Positions 1 through 7,498 of a DNA stretch of 26,764 nucleotides are shown piece after piece; within the stretch, counting starts at the first letter, position 1; each line of letters starts with the position of its first letter. This stretch comes from an uncultured Methanofollis sp. (GTDB lineage Archaea > Halobacteriota > Methanomicrobia > Methanomicrobiales > Methanofollaceae): assembly GCF_937919355.1 (NCBI RefSeq), contig NZ_CALFSA010000167.1:1-26764 (forward strand). Direction: 5' to 3'. The position numbers and the translations under genes are program-made. The notes under the pieces are model-generated. The model was not told the DNA's origin. It saw nothing but the letters and a program-made list of their open reading frames with translations, and did not search any database.

Positions 1-19
1 AAGACAAAAAAAAGAATTT
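1..19 (-). terminator. Poly-T terminator of the fum-kor-suc-dacZ operon
   Basis: Read on the minus strand, the bases just after the dacZ stop contain an uninterrupted run of T. Such runs end transcription in archaea without needing a hairpin. The tract is cut by the window edge, so its full extent is unknown. Confidence 0.5.
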
Positions 20-817
20 TCAGCTGCTGATCGCGATGTCAGACCTGATCGTGATGGTGCACGCCCCATCCCTGAAGACCCGGATCAGGCCCCCGCTCTC
101 CGAGACGGTGATGCCGACCGCAGGGATCAGGCGGGTGATCGCCGCCGTCGCCCGGTGTCGCCCGCCGAGACCGCCGGGGAGGTGGACGTCTTTTGCGTTC
201 ACGTCGAGGTAACGTCCAGCCGCACAGATGAGCCCGTTCCTGTTCACGACGAAGACTCCGTCAAGTTGCGCAAACTCCTTGACACTCTCCCAGTTCTCAT
301 GGTTCTTGATATCCCTGAGTGTAGCGTCGTGCCCTTTGTACGGGTTCAGGATCGCCTGGTGGGAGTGGCGGCCGATCTCCTCGTCGTCACCGATGATGAA
401 GGCCGTGCCGATCCTCCTGCCTTCCCGCCCCTCGATCGAGATCTCCATTGCCAGGTTGAGGACGGCGTACATCACCTCCTTCGGGACGATGTCGTCGTAG
501 TTCCTGAGGTCGACGAAGTTCCTGGCGCGTTCGAGGTCGTAGACCAGGATCGCATAGGGGAAGACAGCGACGACATTACCGTCCTCGAAGCGGCGGGTCA
601 GGTATATCTGCACGGCCGCGTCGAGCATGTGGTGCTCGCAGACCGAGACGATCTCGTTCATGGAGAGGTCTTTCAGGATGTCGAGCTGGAGGTCCTGCAC
701 CCAGATCAGCGGCACCTTGGAGAGGCAGGTGCAGGGACGGGTGAAGGAGACGATCGCCCGCGCTCCGATCTCCTCTGCGACCTCTGCGGCCACTCGCATC
801 AGCAGTTCTTCATTCAT
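20..817 (-). CDS. dacZ: Diadenylate cyclase (DacZ type, DisA_N domain)
   Basis: Predicted to condense two ATP into the second messenger c-di-AMP. The 265-residue protein has no membrane segment, unlike bacterial CdaA, and matches the soluble archaeal DacZ layout: an N-terminal region of about 130 residues followed by a DisA_N domain. The two nucleotide-binding motifs are visible: LDG at residues 185-187 (usual form DGA; here DGV) and GGRHRATAA at 218-226. The start codon overlaps the sucD stop as ATGA, so translation is probably coupled to sucD. It is the last gene of a nine-gene metabolic operon, and no c-di-AMP phosphodiesterase or obvious c-di-AMP receptor is nearby. The family call rests on the motif pair and length; co-regulation with 2-oxoglutarate synthesis is inference. 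Confidence 0.88.
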   Translation of the reverse strand: MNEELLMRVAAEVAEEIGARAIVSFTRPCTCLSKVPLIWVQDLQLDILKDLSMNEIVSVCEHHMLDAAVQIYLTRRFEDGNVVAVFPYAILVYDLERARNFVDLRNYDDIVPKEVMYAVLNLAMEISIEGREGRRIGTAFIIGDDEEIGRHSHQAILNPYKGHDATLRDIKNHENWESVKEFAQLDGVFVVNRNGLICAAGRYLDVNAKDVHLPGGLGGRHRATAAITRLIPAVGITVSESGGLIRVFRDGACTITIRSDIAISS

Positions 818-1680
818 AGCAGGCCACGGATCATACCCGGTATCTCGGACGGCCGCGAGGCGACCGCCACATCCATCTTCTTCAGTCTCTTGATCTTGGA
901 ACGTGCGTCCCCTTCGCCGCCCTCGATGATCGCACCGGCATGCCCCATCCTCTTGTTCGGCGGGGCCGTGACGCCGGCGATATACGAGACGATCGGCAGG
1001 TCGGTCGAGCGGACGCCCTCTTCTTCAAGGTTGCCGCCGACCTCGCCGATGAGGACGACGGCCTTCGTCTGCGGGTCCTCCTCGAAGCGGGCCAGGACGT
1101 CGGCAAAGGTCTGACCGATGACCGGGTCGCCGCCGATCCCGACGACCGTCGACTGGCCGATCCCCGCCTTCGTCAGTTCGTCGACGACCTCGTAGGTGAG
1201 GGTGCCGCTCCGGGAGATGACACCGACGTGCCCTCTCGTGTAGAGGTGAGAGGGCATGATCCCGAGTTTCAGTTCGCCGGGCGAGAGGAGGCCGGGACAG
1301 TTCGGGCCGATGACCTTGCACCCGGAGAGACCTGCATAGGCGACCGCCTTCATGGCGTCGTGGACAGGGATGTGCTCGGTGATCGCGATGACGAGATCGA
1401 GACCGGCATGGGCCGCCTCCATGATCGAATCGCCCGCTGCACGGGCCGGGACGAAGAGGACGCTTGCCGTAGCGTCATGTTCGGCAAGGGCCTCTTTCAC
1501 GGTATTGTAGACCGGGACACCGCAGACTTCCTGACCGCCTTTGCCGGGCGTGACGCCAGCGACGACACCCTTCCCGCCGACCTCACGTGCGTATTCGTTC
1601 ATGAGTCTGATGTGGAAGGAACCCTGCTTGCCTGTGGCGCCCTGCACGATGACGGCGGTGTTCTTATCTCCGTAGATCAT
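814..1680 (-). CDS. sucD: Succinyl-CoA ligase (ADP-forming), alpha subunit
   Basis: The alpha subunit binds CoA and carries the phosphohistidine of succinyl-CoA synthetase, which interconverts succinate, CoA and ATP with succinyl-CoA. The 288-residue length is normal. An N-terminal Rossmann CoA-binding segment is seen (GATGKQG near residue 14), as are the conserved IGPNCPG block and the GHAGAII active-site block, whose histidine is residue 247. Start and stop overlap sucC and dacZ by four bases each (ATGA). Beside a ferredoxin-dependent 2-oxoglutarate synthase, the enzyme most likely works in the succinate to succinyl-CoA direction for biosynthesis. Confidence 0.96.
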   Translation of the reverse strand: MIYGDKNTAVIVQGATGKQGSFHIRLMNEYAREVGGKGVVAGVTPGKGGQEVCGVPVYNTVKEALAEHDATASVLFVPARAAGDSIMEAAHAGLDLVIAITEHIPVHDAMKAVAYAGLSGCKVIGPNCPGLLSPGELKLGIMPSHLYTRGHVGVISRSGTLTYEVVDELTKAGIGQSTVVGIGGDPVIGQTFADVLARFEEDPQTKAVVLIGEVGGNLEEEGVRSTDLPIVSYIAGVTAPPNKRMGHAGAIIEGGEGDARSKIKRLKKMDVAVASRPSEIPGMIRGLL

Positions 1681-2762
1681 GCCGTCACCTCCACGGCGGC
1701 CCTGACGGCCTCGTCCATGCTCCCGAGCATCCGGTATCCCTTCTCTGCCAGGAGTTTTCTCCCCTCGGCCTCGTTTGTGCCGGCGAGCCTGACGATGACC
1801 TCCTGCTCGACACCGGCTTCAATGATGCCGCGGGCGACCTCGTCGCACCGGGTGATGCCGCCAAGGAGGTTGACGATGATCACCTTCACCGCGGGCATGC
1901 CCGCGACGAGTCTGACCGCATACTTCACCCTCTCCTGGTCGGCACCGCCGCCGACGTCCAGGAAGTTTGCGGCCTTCCCGCCGAAGTGCTCGATGAGGTC
2001 GAGCGTCGACATGGTGAGGCCGGCGCCGTTGCCGATGACCCCTATGGCGCCGTCGAGTTCGACATAGGAGAAGCCGTGCTTCTCCGCTTCTTTCTCCCGC
2101 TCGGTGAGGTCGCGGTTGACCGCGATCCCCTGGCGGACAAGGGCGTTGTCGTCGATGATCAGTTTTGCGTCGGCGGCGTAGACGCCCTGCGGCGTTGTGA
2201 CCAGGGGGTTGATCTCGGCGAGAAGGGCGTCTTTCTTGCAGAAGACATGATAGAGTCTGTTGATCGTCTCCCGCACGCCTTTCGGGGCGTCCCCGGTGAG
2301 TTCCCGGAGAAGGAAGTCGGGGACGTCGGAGAGGAGGGGCGAGAAGGTGACCTTCCTGATCGCGTCCGGGTTCTCTTTTGCCGTCTGCTCGATCTCGACG
2401 CCGCCTGCGTCCGCAAAGAGTATCACGGGCTGTTTGCTCGAACGGTCGATGGCGATGGAGACGTAATACTCGTGCTCGATTGCGAGGCGCTCTTCGATGA
2501 GGACACGGGCGACGGGCACGCCCTTGATCGGGGTGTGGAAGAGGTGCCGCGCAGTCTCGACAACGTTGCCTGCATCGGCCATCAGGACGCCGCCGGCCTT
2601 GCCGCGGCCGCCGACGTCCACCTGCGCCTTGACGACGACTTTGTCCCCGAGTTCGTCCATGTGGAGGAGGATCTCCTCGTGCTCGCTGACCAGGAGGCCC
2701 TTCGGCACCCTGATCCCTTCCTCTCTGAAGAGTTCTTTTGCCTCAAATTCAAGCAGTTTCAT
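1677..2762 (-). CDS. sucC: Succinyl-CoA ligase (ADP-forming), beta subunit
   Basis: The ATP-grasp subunit of succinyl-CoA synthetase, which binds nucleotide and succinate and pairs with SucD. The 361 residues begin with the typical MKLLEFEAKELF N-terminus. An ATP-grasp core follows (VVVKAQVDVGGRGKAGG), and the C-terminal ligase domain has DVGGGAD and NLLGGITRCDEVA. The gene overlaps the end of korC by 14 bases and sucD by four. Nothing is missing compared with the family. Confidence 0.96.
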   Translation of the reverse strand: MKLLEFEAKELFREEGIRVPKGLLVSEHEEILLHMDELGDKVVVKAQVDVGGRGKAGGVLMADAGNVVETARHLFHTPIKGVPVARVLIEERLAIEHEYYVSIAIDRSSKQPVILFADAGGVEIEQTAKENPDAIRKVTFSPLLSDVPDFLLRELTGDAPKGVRETINRLYHVFCKKDALLAEINPLVTTPQGVYAADAKLIIDDNALVRQGIAVNRDLTEREKEAEKHGFSYVELDGAIGVIGNGAGLTMSTLDLIEHFGGKAANFLDVGGGADQERVKYAVRLVAGMPAVKVIIVNLLGGITRCDEVARGIIEAGVEQEVIVRLAGTNEAEGRKLLAEKGYRMLGSMDEAVRAAVEVTA

Positions 2763-3297
2763 CTTTCATGCTCCTTCTGCCGAGGTCGAACCCGAGCTTC
2801 AGCGCCCTGAGGTTGAGGTCCTCGGTGCCCTTCGGGACAGAATCAAGGACGGCCTTCTCGATCGCCGCCTCGGAGACGACGCCGGTCGTCGCCACCAGTG
2901 CCCCGAGCATCACAATGTTTGCTACGATAACCTTTTTAAGGGTGCTTTTTGCCTCGTAGGTCGAGGGGATCTCGTGGTACCGGCAGGCCGGGCGGTCCTG
3001 CACGAGTTCGGAGTCGACGAGCATCACGGCACTCTCCGGCGCCGTGCGCCCGTATTTCAGGAAACCCTCCTGCGACATGATCACGTAGATGTCGGGCGCC
3101 GTCACCTCAGGGTAGAGGATCGGGTCGTCGTCGATGATCACGGCACTCATCGACGCCCCGCCGCGGGCCTCGGGCCCGTAGACCTGCGTCTGGACGGCGT
3201 ACTTGCCGTCGTGGATGGCGGCAGCGCGGCCCAGGATCACCGCTGCAAGGATGATCCCCTGGCCACCGAAACCGGAGAAGCGGATCTCGTGTTTCAT
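2749..3297 (-). CDS. korC: 2-oxoglutarate:ferredoxin oxidoreductase, gamma subunit
   Basis: The gamma subunit of the four-subunit KorABCD complex, which reductively carboxylates succinyl-CoA to 2-oxoglutarate with reduced ferredoxin. The 182-residue protein opens with the family block FSGFGGQGI and has YGPEARGGAS near residue 40. An open frame continues far upstream, but the start at 3297 is chosen because it gives this conserved N-terminus, makes an ATGA overlap with korB, and follows a G-rich possible ribosome-binding stretch. It overlaps sucC by 14 bases. Assignment as Kor rather than a pyruvate or branched-chain oxoacid enzyme relies on linkage to sucCD and on subunit order. Confidence 0.92.
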   Translation of the reverse strand: MKHEIRFSGFGGQGIILAAVILGRAAAIHDGKYAVQTQVYGPEARGGASMSAVIIDDDPILYPEVTAPDIYVIMSQEGFLKYGRTAPESAVMLVDSELVQDRPACRYHEIPSTYEAKSTLKKVIVANIVMLGALVATTGVVSEAAIEKAVLDSVPKGTEDLNLRALKLGFDLGRRSMKDETA

Positions 3298-4082
3298 TTC
3301 GGCACCCCCATTGCAGGGAGGTTCCGCCGCACGAACTCGCCGACAGGGAAAGTCGCCGGGTCGTGGGGGACACCTTCCTCGTCCATCCGCCGCCACTTCT
3401 TCAGCAGGACCGCATGGTCGCGCATCCAGGCGATCATGTCCTGCGCCTCGCGGAGTTTGTTCCTCCGCCCGTACCCTGTCGGGCACTGGACGACTGCCTC
3501 GATGAGGGAGAAACCCGGTGTCTCCAGGCCCGCTTTCACGGCGCGCGTCAGTTCCTGCACGTGATAGGAGGTCCAGCGGGAGACATAGTTCGCCCCGGCC
3601 GCCACGGCGAGGGAGGCGAGGTCGAAGGGGGCTTCGTCGCAGCCGTAGGGGGTCGTCGTCGAGTACGCCCCGAGAGGTGTGCACGGACTCCCCTGCCCGC
3701 CTGTCATGCCGTAGATGTAGTTGTTCATGCAGATGACAGTCAGGTCGATGTTCCGCCGGCACCCGTGGATGAAGTGGTTGCCGCCGATGGCGGCGAGGTC
3801 GCCGTCGCCGGTGAAGACCACGACATGGAGGTCGGGCCGGGCGAGTTTCACGCCTGTTGCAAAGGGGATCGCCCGCCCGTGCGTGGTGTGGAGGGAGTCG
3901 GTGATGATGTAGCCGGGCGCGCGGGAGGAGCACCCGATGCCTGAGACGAAGACGGTCTCTTCGGGTGTCCATCCCATCTGGTTCACGGCATTGAGGGTGC
4001 AGTTGATCACCGTACCGTTCCCGCAGCCTGTGCAGTAGATATGGGGCAACCTGTCGGCCCGCAACCAGTCCTGGAAGTTCAC
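3294..4082 (-). CDS. korB: 2-oxoglutarate:ferredoxin oxidoreductase, beta (TPP-binding) subunit
   Basis: The thiamine-diphosphate subunit of Kor. In its 262 residues the TPP-binding motif GDGDLAAIGGNH is clear, followed by a distal asparagine region MNNYIYGMTGGQ. The N-terminal YCTGCGNG and SGIGCSSRAPGY blocks hold conserved cysteines typical of beta subunits. Start and stop both form ATGA overlaps with korA and korC, so subunit stoichiometry is probably maintained by coupled translation. Confidence 0.95.
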   Translation of the reverse strand: MNFQDWLRADRLPHIYCTGCGNGTVINCTLNAVNQMGWTPEETVFVSGIGCSSRAPGYIITDSLHTTHGRAIPFATGVKLARPDLHVVVFTGDGDLAAIGGNHFIHGCRRNIDLTVICMNNYIYGMTGGQGSPCTPLGAYSTTTPYGCDEAPFDLASLAVAAGANYVSRWTSYHVQELTRAVKAGLETPGFSLIEAVVQCPTGYGRRNKLREAQDMIAWMRDHAVLLKKWRRMDEEGVPHDPATFPVGEFVRRNLPAMGVPK

Positions 4083-5179
4083 AGATATCCCTCCGCCATG
4101 GTGATGAGGCGCCGCGGCGTGTGCAGTTCGCCGCCGATCTCGGAGATGGGGACGACCGGGACGGCTGTGTGGCGGGCCGCCTCACGCACCATCTGCCCGA
4201 GGTTCAGTTCAGGGACCAGGAAGACCCGTGCGTTCTTGAATGCCGCAAGCGCGAAGTCCGGGAAGGGCCAGACCACCTTCAGTCTCAGGTGGCCGACCCT
4301 CTCGTCGTCCAGGTCCCGGATCGCCTGCGCCACCGACCGGGAGGGGGCGCCGTACGAGATGAAGACGACCTCGGCGTCGGGGTTCGTCACCTCGTAATCG
4401 GCGATCTCGCGGTTCGCACCCTCCACCTTCCCGACAAGACGCCGCACCAGGCGCTCGTGGACACGGGGGTCGGTGGAGGAGGGGTAGCCGCGGTCGTCGT
4501 GGGTGAGACCGGTGACGTGGACGCCGTAGCCGTGGCCGAATGCCGGGAAACCCGGTACGTTGTCCTCGCCCGGTGCAAAGGGCAGGGTGCCCTTCTCCAG
4601 GGGGCGCCTCGGCACGACCTCGACGCTGTCAGGGACCGCGATCCTCTCACGCATGTGGCCGATAATCTCGTCGGCCATCACGAAGGTGGGGACGCGGTAA
4701 CGGTCGGCGAGGTTGAAGGCCTTTGCCGTGAGTTCGTACATCTCCTGCACTGAGGCAGGACTGACCGCGATGATGCTCATGTCGCCGTGCGACCCGAAAC
4801 GGCACTGCATCATGTCGCCCTGCGCAGCGCGGGTCGGCTGGCCCGTGCTCGGCCCGCCCCGCTGGACGTCGACGATGACACACGGCGTCTCTGTCATGAC
4901 AGCATAGCCGATGTTCTCCATCATCAGGGAGAAACCCGGCCCGGAGGTGGCGGTCATCGCCCGCGCTCCTGTCCAGGAGGCGCCGATCACCGAGGCGATA
5001 CTCGCGAGTTCGTCCTCCATCTGGGCGAAGACCCCGCCGATCTTCGGCATCTTCCGTGCCATGTGCTCGGCGATCTCTGTCGAGGGGGTGATCGGGTACC
5101 CGCCATAGAACCGGCACCCGGCGGCAAGGGCACCCTCCGCACAGGCCGTGTTCCCCTGCATGAACTCAAGCCGCGTCAA
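4079..5179 (-). CDS. korA: 2-oxoglutarate:ferredoxin oxidoreductase, alpha subunit
   Basis: The alpha subunit of Kor, completing the active site with the TPP subunit. The 366-residue protein carries the family blocks GGYPITPSTEI near residue 27, TSGPGFSLMMENIGYA and DVQRGGPSTGQPTR. It has no fused gamma domain, consistent with separate korC and korD genes. Its start overlaps the korD stop and its stop overlaps the korB start, four bases each. Confidence 0.95.
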   Translation of the reverse strand: MTRLEFMQGNTACAEGALAAGCRFYGGYPITPSTEIAEHMARKMPKIGGVFAQMEDELASIASVIGASWTGARAMTATSGPGFSLMMENIGYAVMTETPCVIVDVQRGGPSTGQPTRAAQGDMMQCRFGSHGDMSIIAVSPASVQEMYELTAKAFNLADRYRVPTFVMADEIIGHMRERIAVPDSVEVVPRRPLEKGTLPFAPGEDNVPGFPAFGHGYGVHVTGLTHDDRGYPSSTDPRVHERLVRRLVGKVEGANREIADYEVTNPDAEVVFISYGAPSRSVAQAIRDLDDERVGHLRLKVVWPFPDFALAAFKNARVFLVPELNLGQMVREAARHTAVPVVPISEIGGELHTPRRLITMAEGYL

Positions 5180-5448
5180 TCTTCAATCACCACCTTTTGA
5201 GGTTCAAAAGGTCCTTCCTCGACCCACCGGATCGCCTGGTCCGGGCAGATCATCTGGCAAACGCCGCAGAGCACCCGTCCGTAGAGTTTCTGGAGGCGGC
5301 AGTTGGTACAGCGCTCTGGACGGTCGAGGGTCGGGACCACGATGCCCCGCCTGTTCGGCGCCGTGCCCTCCTGGAATATCCTGTAGGGGCAGACCAGGGT
5401 GCAGAGGTTGCAGCCCTTGCACCTGGTCTCGTCGATGATGAGTTTCAT
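5176..5448 (-). CDS. korD: 2-oxoglutarate:ferredoxin oxidoreductase, delta (ferredoxin-like) subunit
   Basis: A 90-residue iron-sulfur subunit expected to carry electrons between ferredoxin and the Kor core. The first cluster motif is standard: Cys10, 13, 16 and 20 (CxxCxxCxxxCP). The second set is Cys47, 50, 61, 64 and 68, with a ten-residue insertion between C50 and C61 and one extra cysteine compared with a textbook 2[4Fe-4S] ferredoxin. It begins 14 bases after fumB and overlaps korA by four bases. Confidence 0.9.
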   Translation of the reverse strand: MKLIIDETRCKGCNLCTLVCPYRIFQEGTAPNRRGIVVPTLDRPERCTNCRLQKLYGRVLCGVCQMICPDQAIRWVEEGPFEPQKVVIED

Positions 5449-5462
5449 ATATCCGGCCTGAT

Positions 5463-6005
5463 TTATGTATTGAACCGCTGTTCAAATTGTATTTTTGCCT
5501 GCCGGACAACTTCGGAAAAGAGGTCTCCGCCGTGGGCGTCGATCCCGACGATGAGGGGGAGGTGGTCGAGTTCGATCTCCCAGACGGCCTCGGCCATGCC
5601 GAGGTCCTCAAAATAAACCCCTTTCAGAGTCATACGGGCGGCGGCAAGGGCGGCGCACCCGCCGGTGAAGGCGAGGTACACGCCGCGGCCCCGCAACTCC
5701 TCCCGCACCTCCGGCCCCATGCCTCCTTTGCCGATGAGAGCGCGCACGCCTGCGTCCAGGATGAAACCTGAGAGGCGGTTCATCCGTGCCGAGGTGGTCG
5801 GCCCTGCGGCGAGGACACGGCCGTCCTGGACCACCGGGCCGCAGTGGTAGACCACGGCGCCCTGCGGGTCGAAGGGGATGCCCTCCTGCATCATCCTCTG
5901 GTGCGCCTCGTCCCGTGCGGTGTAGACTGTCCCTGAGAGTGTGACGGCGTCGCCGGCGCGGAGTTCGAGCACCTCGTCGCCGAGCGGCGTGGTGAGGTGG
6001 ATCAT
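5463..6005 (-). CDS. fumB: Class I fumarase / fumarate hydratase, beta (C-terminal) subunit
   Basis: The C-terminal-domain subunit of the two-subunit iron-sulfur fumarase that interconverts malate and fumarate. It is 180 residues long, with AGPTTSARM (near residue 67), GKGGMG and FTGGCAALAA as recognisable blocks. The open frame extends 45 bases further upstream, but the start at 6005 is preferred: it gives an ATGA overlap with fumA, lies just behind a GGAGGTG ribosome-binding sequence, and starts with the usual N-terminus. Tartrate dehydratase subunits are the main alternative; the operon favours fumarase. Confidence 0.9.
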   Translation of the reverse strand: MIHLTTPLGDEVLELRAGDAVTLSGTVYTARDEAHQRMMQEGIPFDPQGAVVYHCGPVVQDGRVLAAGPTTSARMNRLSGFILDAGVRALIGKGGMGPEVREELRGRGVYLAFTGGCAALAAARMTLKGVYFEDLGMAEAVWEIELDHLPLIVGIDAHGGDLFSEVVRQAKIQFEQRFNT

Positions 6006-6844
6006 TCCTCCACCTCCACGCAGCGGGTCGCCCGCCGGCATGCCCAGCACTGGACATTGACCGCCACGGGCAGGGATGCGGTGTGACAGGCGCCTGTCTT
6101 CACCTTCACAGCAAGGGCCGTCGTGTCTCCGCCAAGGCCCATCGGTCCAATGCCAAGGGCGTTGACTGCGTCGCAGATCTCCTGCTCGAACGTGGTCATC
6201 TCGTCGATGGGCAGGAGGAGCGCTTCCTTCGCAAGCGCCGCCGCACCGTCGAAGGTCGACCCGATGCCGACGCCGAGGACGAGAGGTGGACAGGGTCGTC
6301 CGCCGGCGATGAGCACAGTCTCGGCGACGAACCGCGCGATCTCCCCGGTCTGCGAGGGGAGGAGCATCCCGATCCGTGAACAGTTCTCCGCGCCGGCACC
6401 CTTCGGGAGGACGGTAACGGTCAATTCGTCGCCGGGCGTCACATGGACGGCGGGCATGCCCGCCCCGGTGTTGTCGCCACTGTTCTCCCTGCTGAGGGGG
6501 TCGACGACATTCGGGCGGAGAGGGATTTCGCGTGTCGCACGTCTCACGCCTTCCGCGACCGCGTCGAGAAGGTCGTGGGTGAAGGGGACGGTCGGTGGGA
6601 GGGTGAGGTAGACGATGGGAACGCCGGTGTCCTGGCAGACGGGCAACCCGTGCTCCTCCGCGTACCTGATATTCTCCTCGATATTCTCAAACTGGGTGCG
6701 TGCTGTTGCACTCTGTTCCCGGTCGCGGGCCCGTGCGAGGGCGCGCCGTACGTCTGTCGGAATCGACGTTTCAGCTTCCAGGAACGCAGAATAGGTAGCA
6801 GATGCGACTGCACCGGAAAGGCCGGATGCCGCTCTCTCTATCAT
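6002..6844 (-). CDS. fumA: Class I fumarase / fumarate hydratase, alpha (N-terminal) subunit
   Basis: The iron-sulfur-cluster subunit of fumarase, 280 residues. Seen are PVCQDTGVP (Cys70), SRENSGDNTGAGMP, GAENCSR, GGRPCPPLVLGVGIG (Cys185), and a C-terminal TGACHTASLPV...VQCWACRR segment (Cys266). By spacing relative to E. coli class I fumarase, Cys70, Cys185 and Cys266 are the likely cluster ligands; that mapping is inference. This is the first gene of the fum-kor-suc-dacZ operon, with a TATA box about 30 bases upstream and hence a very short leader. It overlaps fumB by four bases. Confidence 0.92.
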   Translation of the reverse strand: MIERAASGLSGAVASATYSAFLEAETSIPTDVRRALARARDREQSATARTQFENIEENIRYAEEHGLPVCQDTGVPIVYLTLPPTVPFTHDLLDAVAEGVRRATREIPLRPNVVDPLSRENSGDNTGAGMPAVHVTPGDELTVTVLPKGAGAENCSRIGMLLPSQTGEIARFVAETVLIAGGRPCPPLVLGVGIGSTFDGAAALAKEALLLPIDEMTTFEQEICDAVNALGIGPMGLGGDTTALAVKVKTGACHTASLPVAVNVQCWACRRATRCVEVEE

Positions 6845-6870
6845 TGAGTATTATGGGGAAGGGGCTGCTA

Positions 6871-6880
6871 AAAAAATATA
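6871..6880 (-). promoter_or_regulatory. TATA box of the fumA operon
   Basis: On the minus strand the sequence reads TATATTTTTT, ending 27 bases before the fumA ATG. With the usual archaeal TATA-to-start distance of about 25 bases, transcription would begin almost at the start codon, giving a nearly leaderless message. It is the only convincing promoter seen for the nine genes downstream. Confidence 0.6.
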
Positions 6881-6894
6881 CCATTCTCGCGGCC

Positions 6895-6936
6895 CCTCTA
6901 GCAAAGGAGAGAAGAGGAAGAAAATTTCGTCCTGCT
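6895..6936 (-). terminator. Pyrimidine-rich terminator after rpl10e
   Basis: Immediately after the rpl10e stop, the minus strand carries a T- and C-rich tract (TTTTCTTCCTCTTCTCTCC). This is a plausible archaeal terminator separating rpl10e from the fumA promoter. No stable hairpin was seen. Confidence 0.35.
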
Positions 6937-7437
6937 TCACTCAATGACGACCACACGGGTCGGCGTCGGCAGCTTGTAACCGCCGTGCTTCAGGGCATCC
7001 TTTGCCTTCTCCGTGTACTGCGGAGTGGTCCAGACGGTGAAGACCTTCTGGCCCGGGGTGACACGGGCGGCGGTGCCTACGGCCTTGCCGAATGCAAGAC
7101 GCATACCTTCGGAAACACGGTCTGCACCGGCACCGGTTGCCTGCTTGTTCTCACGGAGCACATGGTGAGGGTAGGTGCGGAGCTTGAGATAGTAGTTCGT
7201 GCGTCCCACCTCCTTCATCAGGCGCCTGTTAATGTTAATACGTGCCGCTTCAAGAGCGGAGTGGCGGATCTGGCAGGCCTCGAGCACTTCAAGGGTGACT
7301 TCAAGGGGGAAAGAACCGCTCGGGTCACCCATGTCGTACTGGACAACCTTGCTGCCGGGGACACCGCCCATATACTCTCGCCGGGTGTAGGCCTTCTTGG
7401 CGAGAGATCTATACATTACTCCTGGTTTTCGTACCAT
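6937..7437 (-). CDS. rpl10e: 50S ribosomal protein L10e (uL16)
   Basis: Large-subunit protein at the tRNA-binding and peptidyl-transferase side of the ribosome, the archaeal/eukaryotic counterpart of bacterial L16. The 166-residue length and N-terminus MVRKPGVMYR, with a basic N-terminal region and YPHHVLRENKQATGAGADR (the conserved loop, residues about 88-106), fit the family. A GAGGT ribosome-binding stretch directly precedes the ATG. The gene is a single transcription unit, with its own TATA box and a terminator-like tract behind it. Confidence 0.97.
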   Translation of the reverse strand: MVRKPGVMYRSLAKKAYTRREYMGGVPGSKVVQYDMGDPSGSFPLEVTLEVLEACQIRHSALEAARININRRLMKEVGRTNYYLKLRTYPHHVLRENKQATGAGADRVSEGMRLAFGKAVGTAARVTPGQKVFTVWTTPQYTEKAKDALKHGGYKLPTPTRVVVIE

Positions 7438-7465
7438 ACCTCACAACGCCTCGCCGTAAGTTAGT

Positions 7466-7476
7466 GCTTTATAACA
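7466..7476 (-). promoter_or_regulatory. TATA box of rpl10e
   Basis: The minus strand reads GTTATAAAGC about 30 to 38 bases before the rpl10e start. That spacing would allow a short leader containing the GAGGT ribosome-binding sequence. Confidence 0.5.
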
Positions 7477-7498
7477 TGGCTATTTTTCTTAATAAAGG

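Noticed and set aside
155..2067. Long plus-strand open frames opposite sucD and sucC (319 and 375 codons)
   Set aside because: They lie antisense to clearly identified genes and have no family features. High-GC genes commonly leave long open frames on the opposite strand.
2749..4185. korC as a 478-residue fusion with an upstream extension
   Set aside because: The extra N-terminal residues are korB read in the wrong frame; the proper start with FSGFGGQGI is at 3297.
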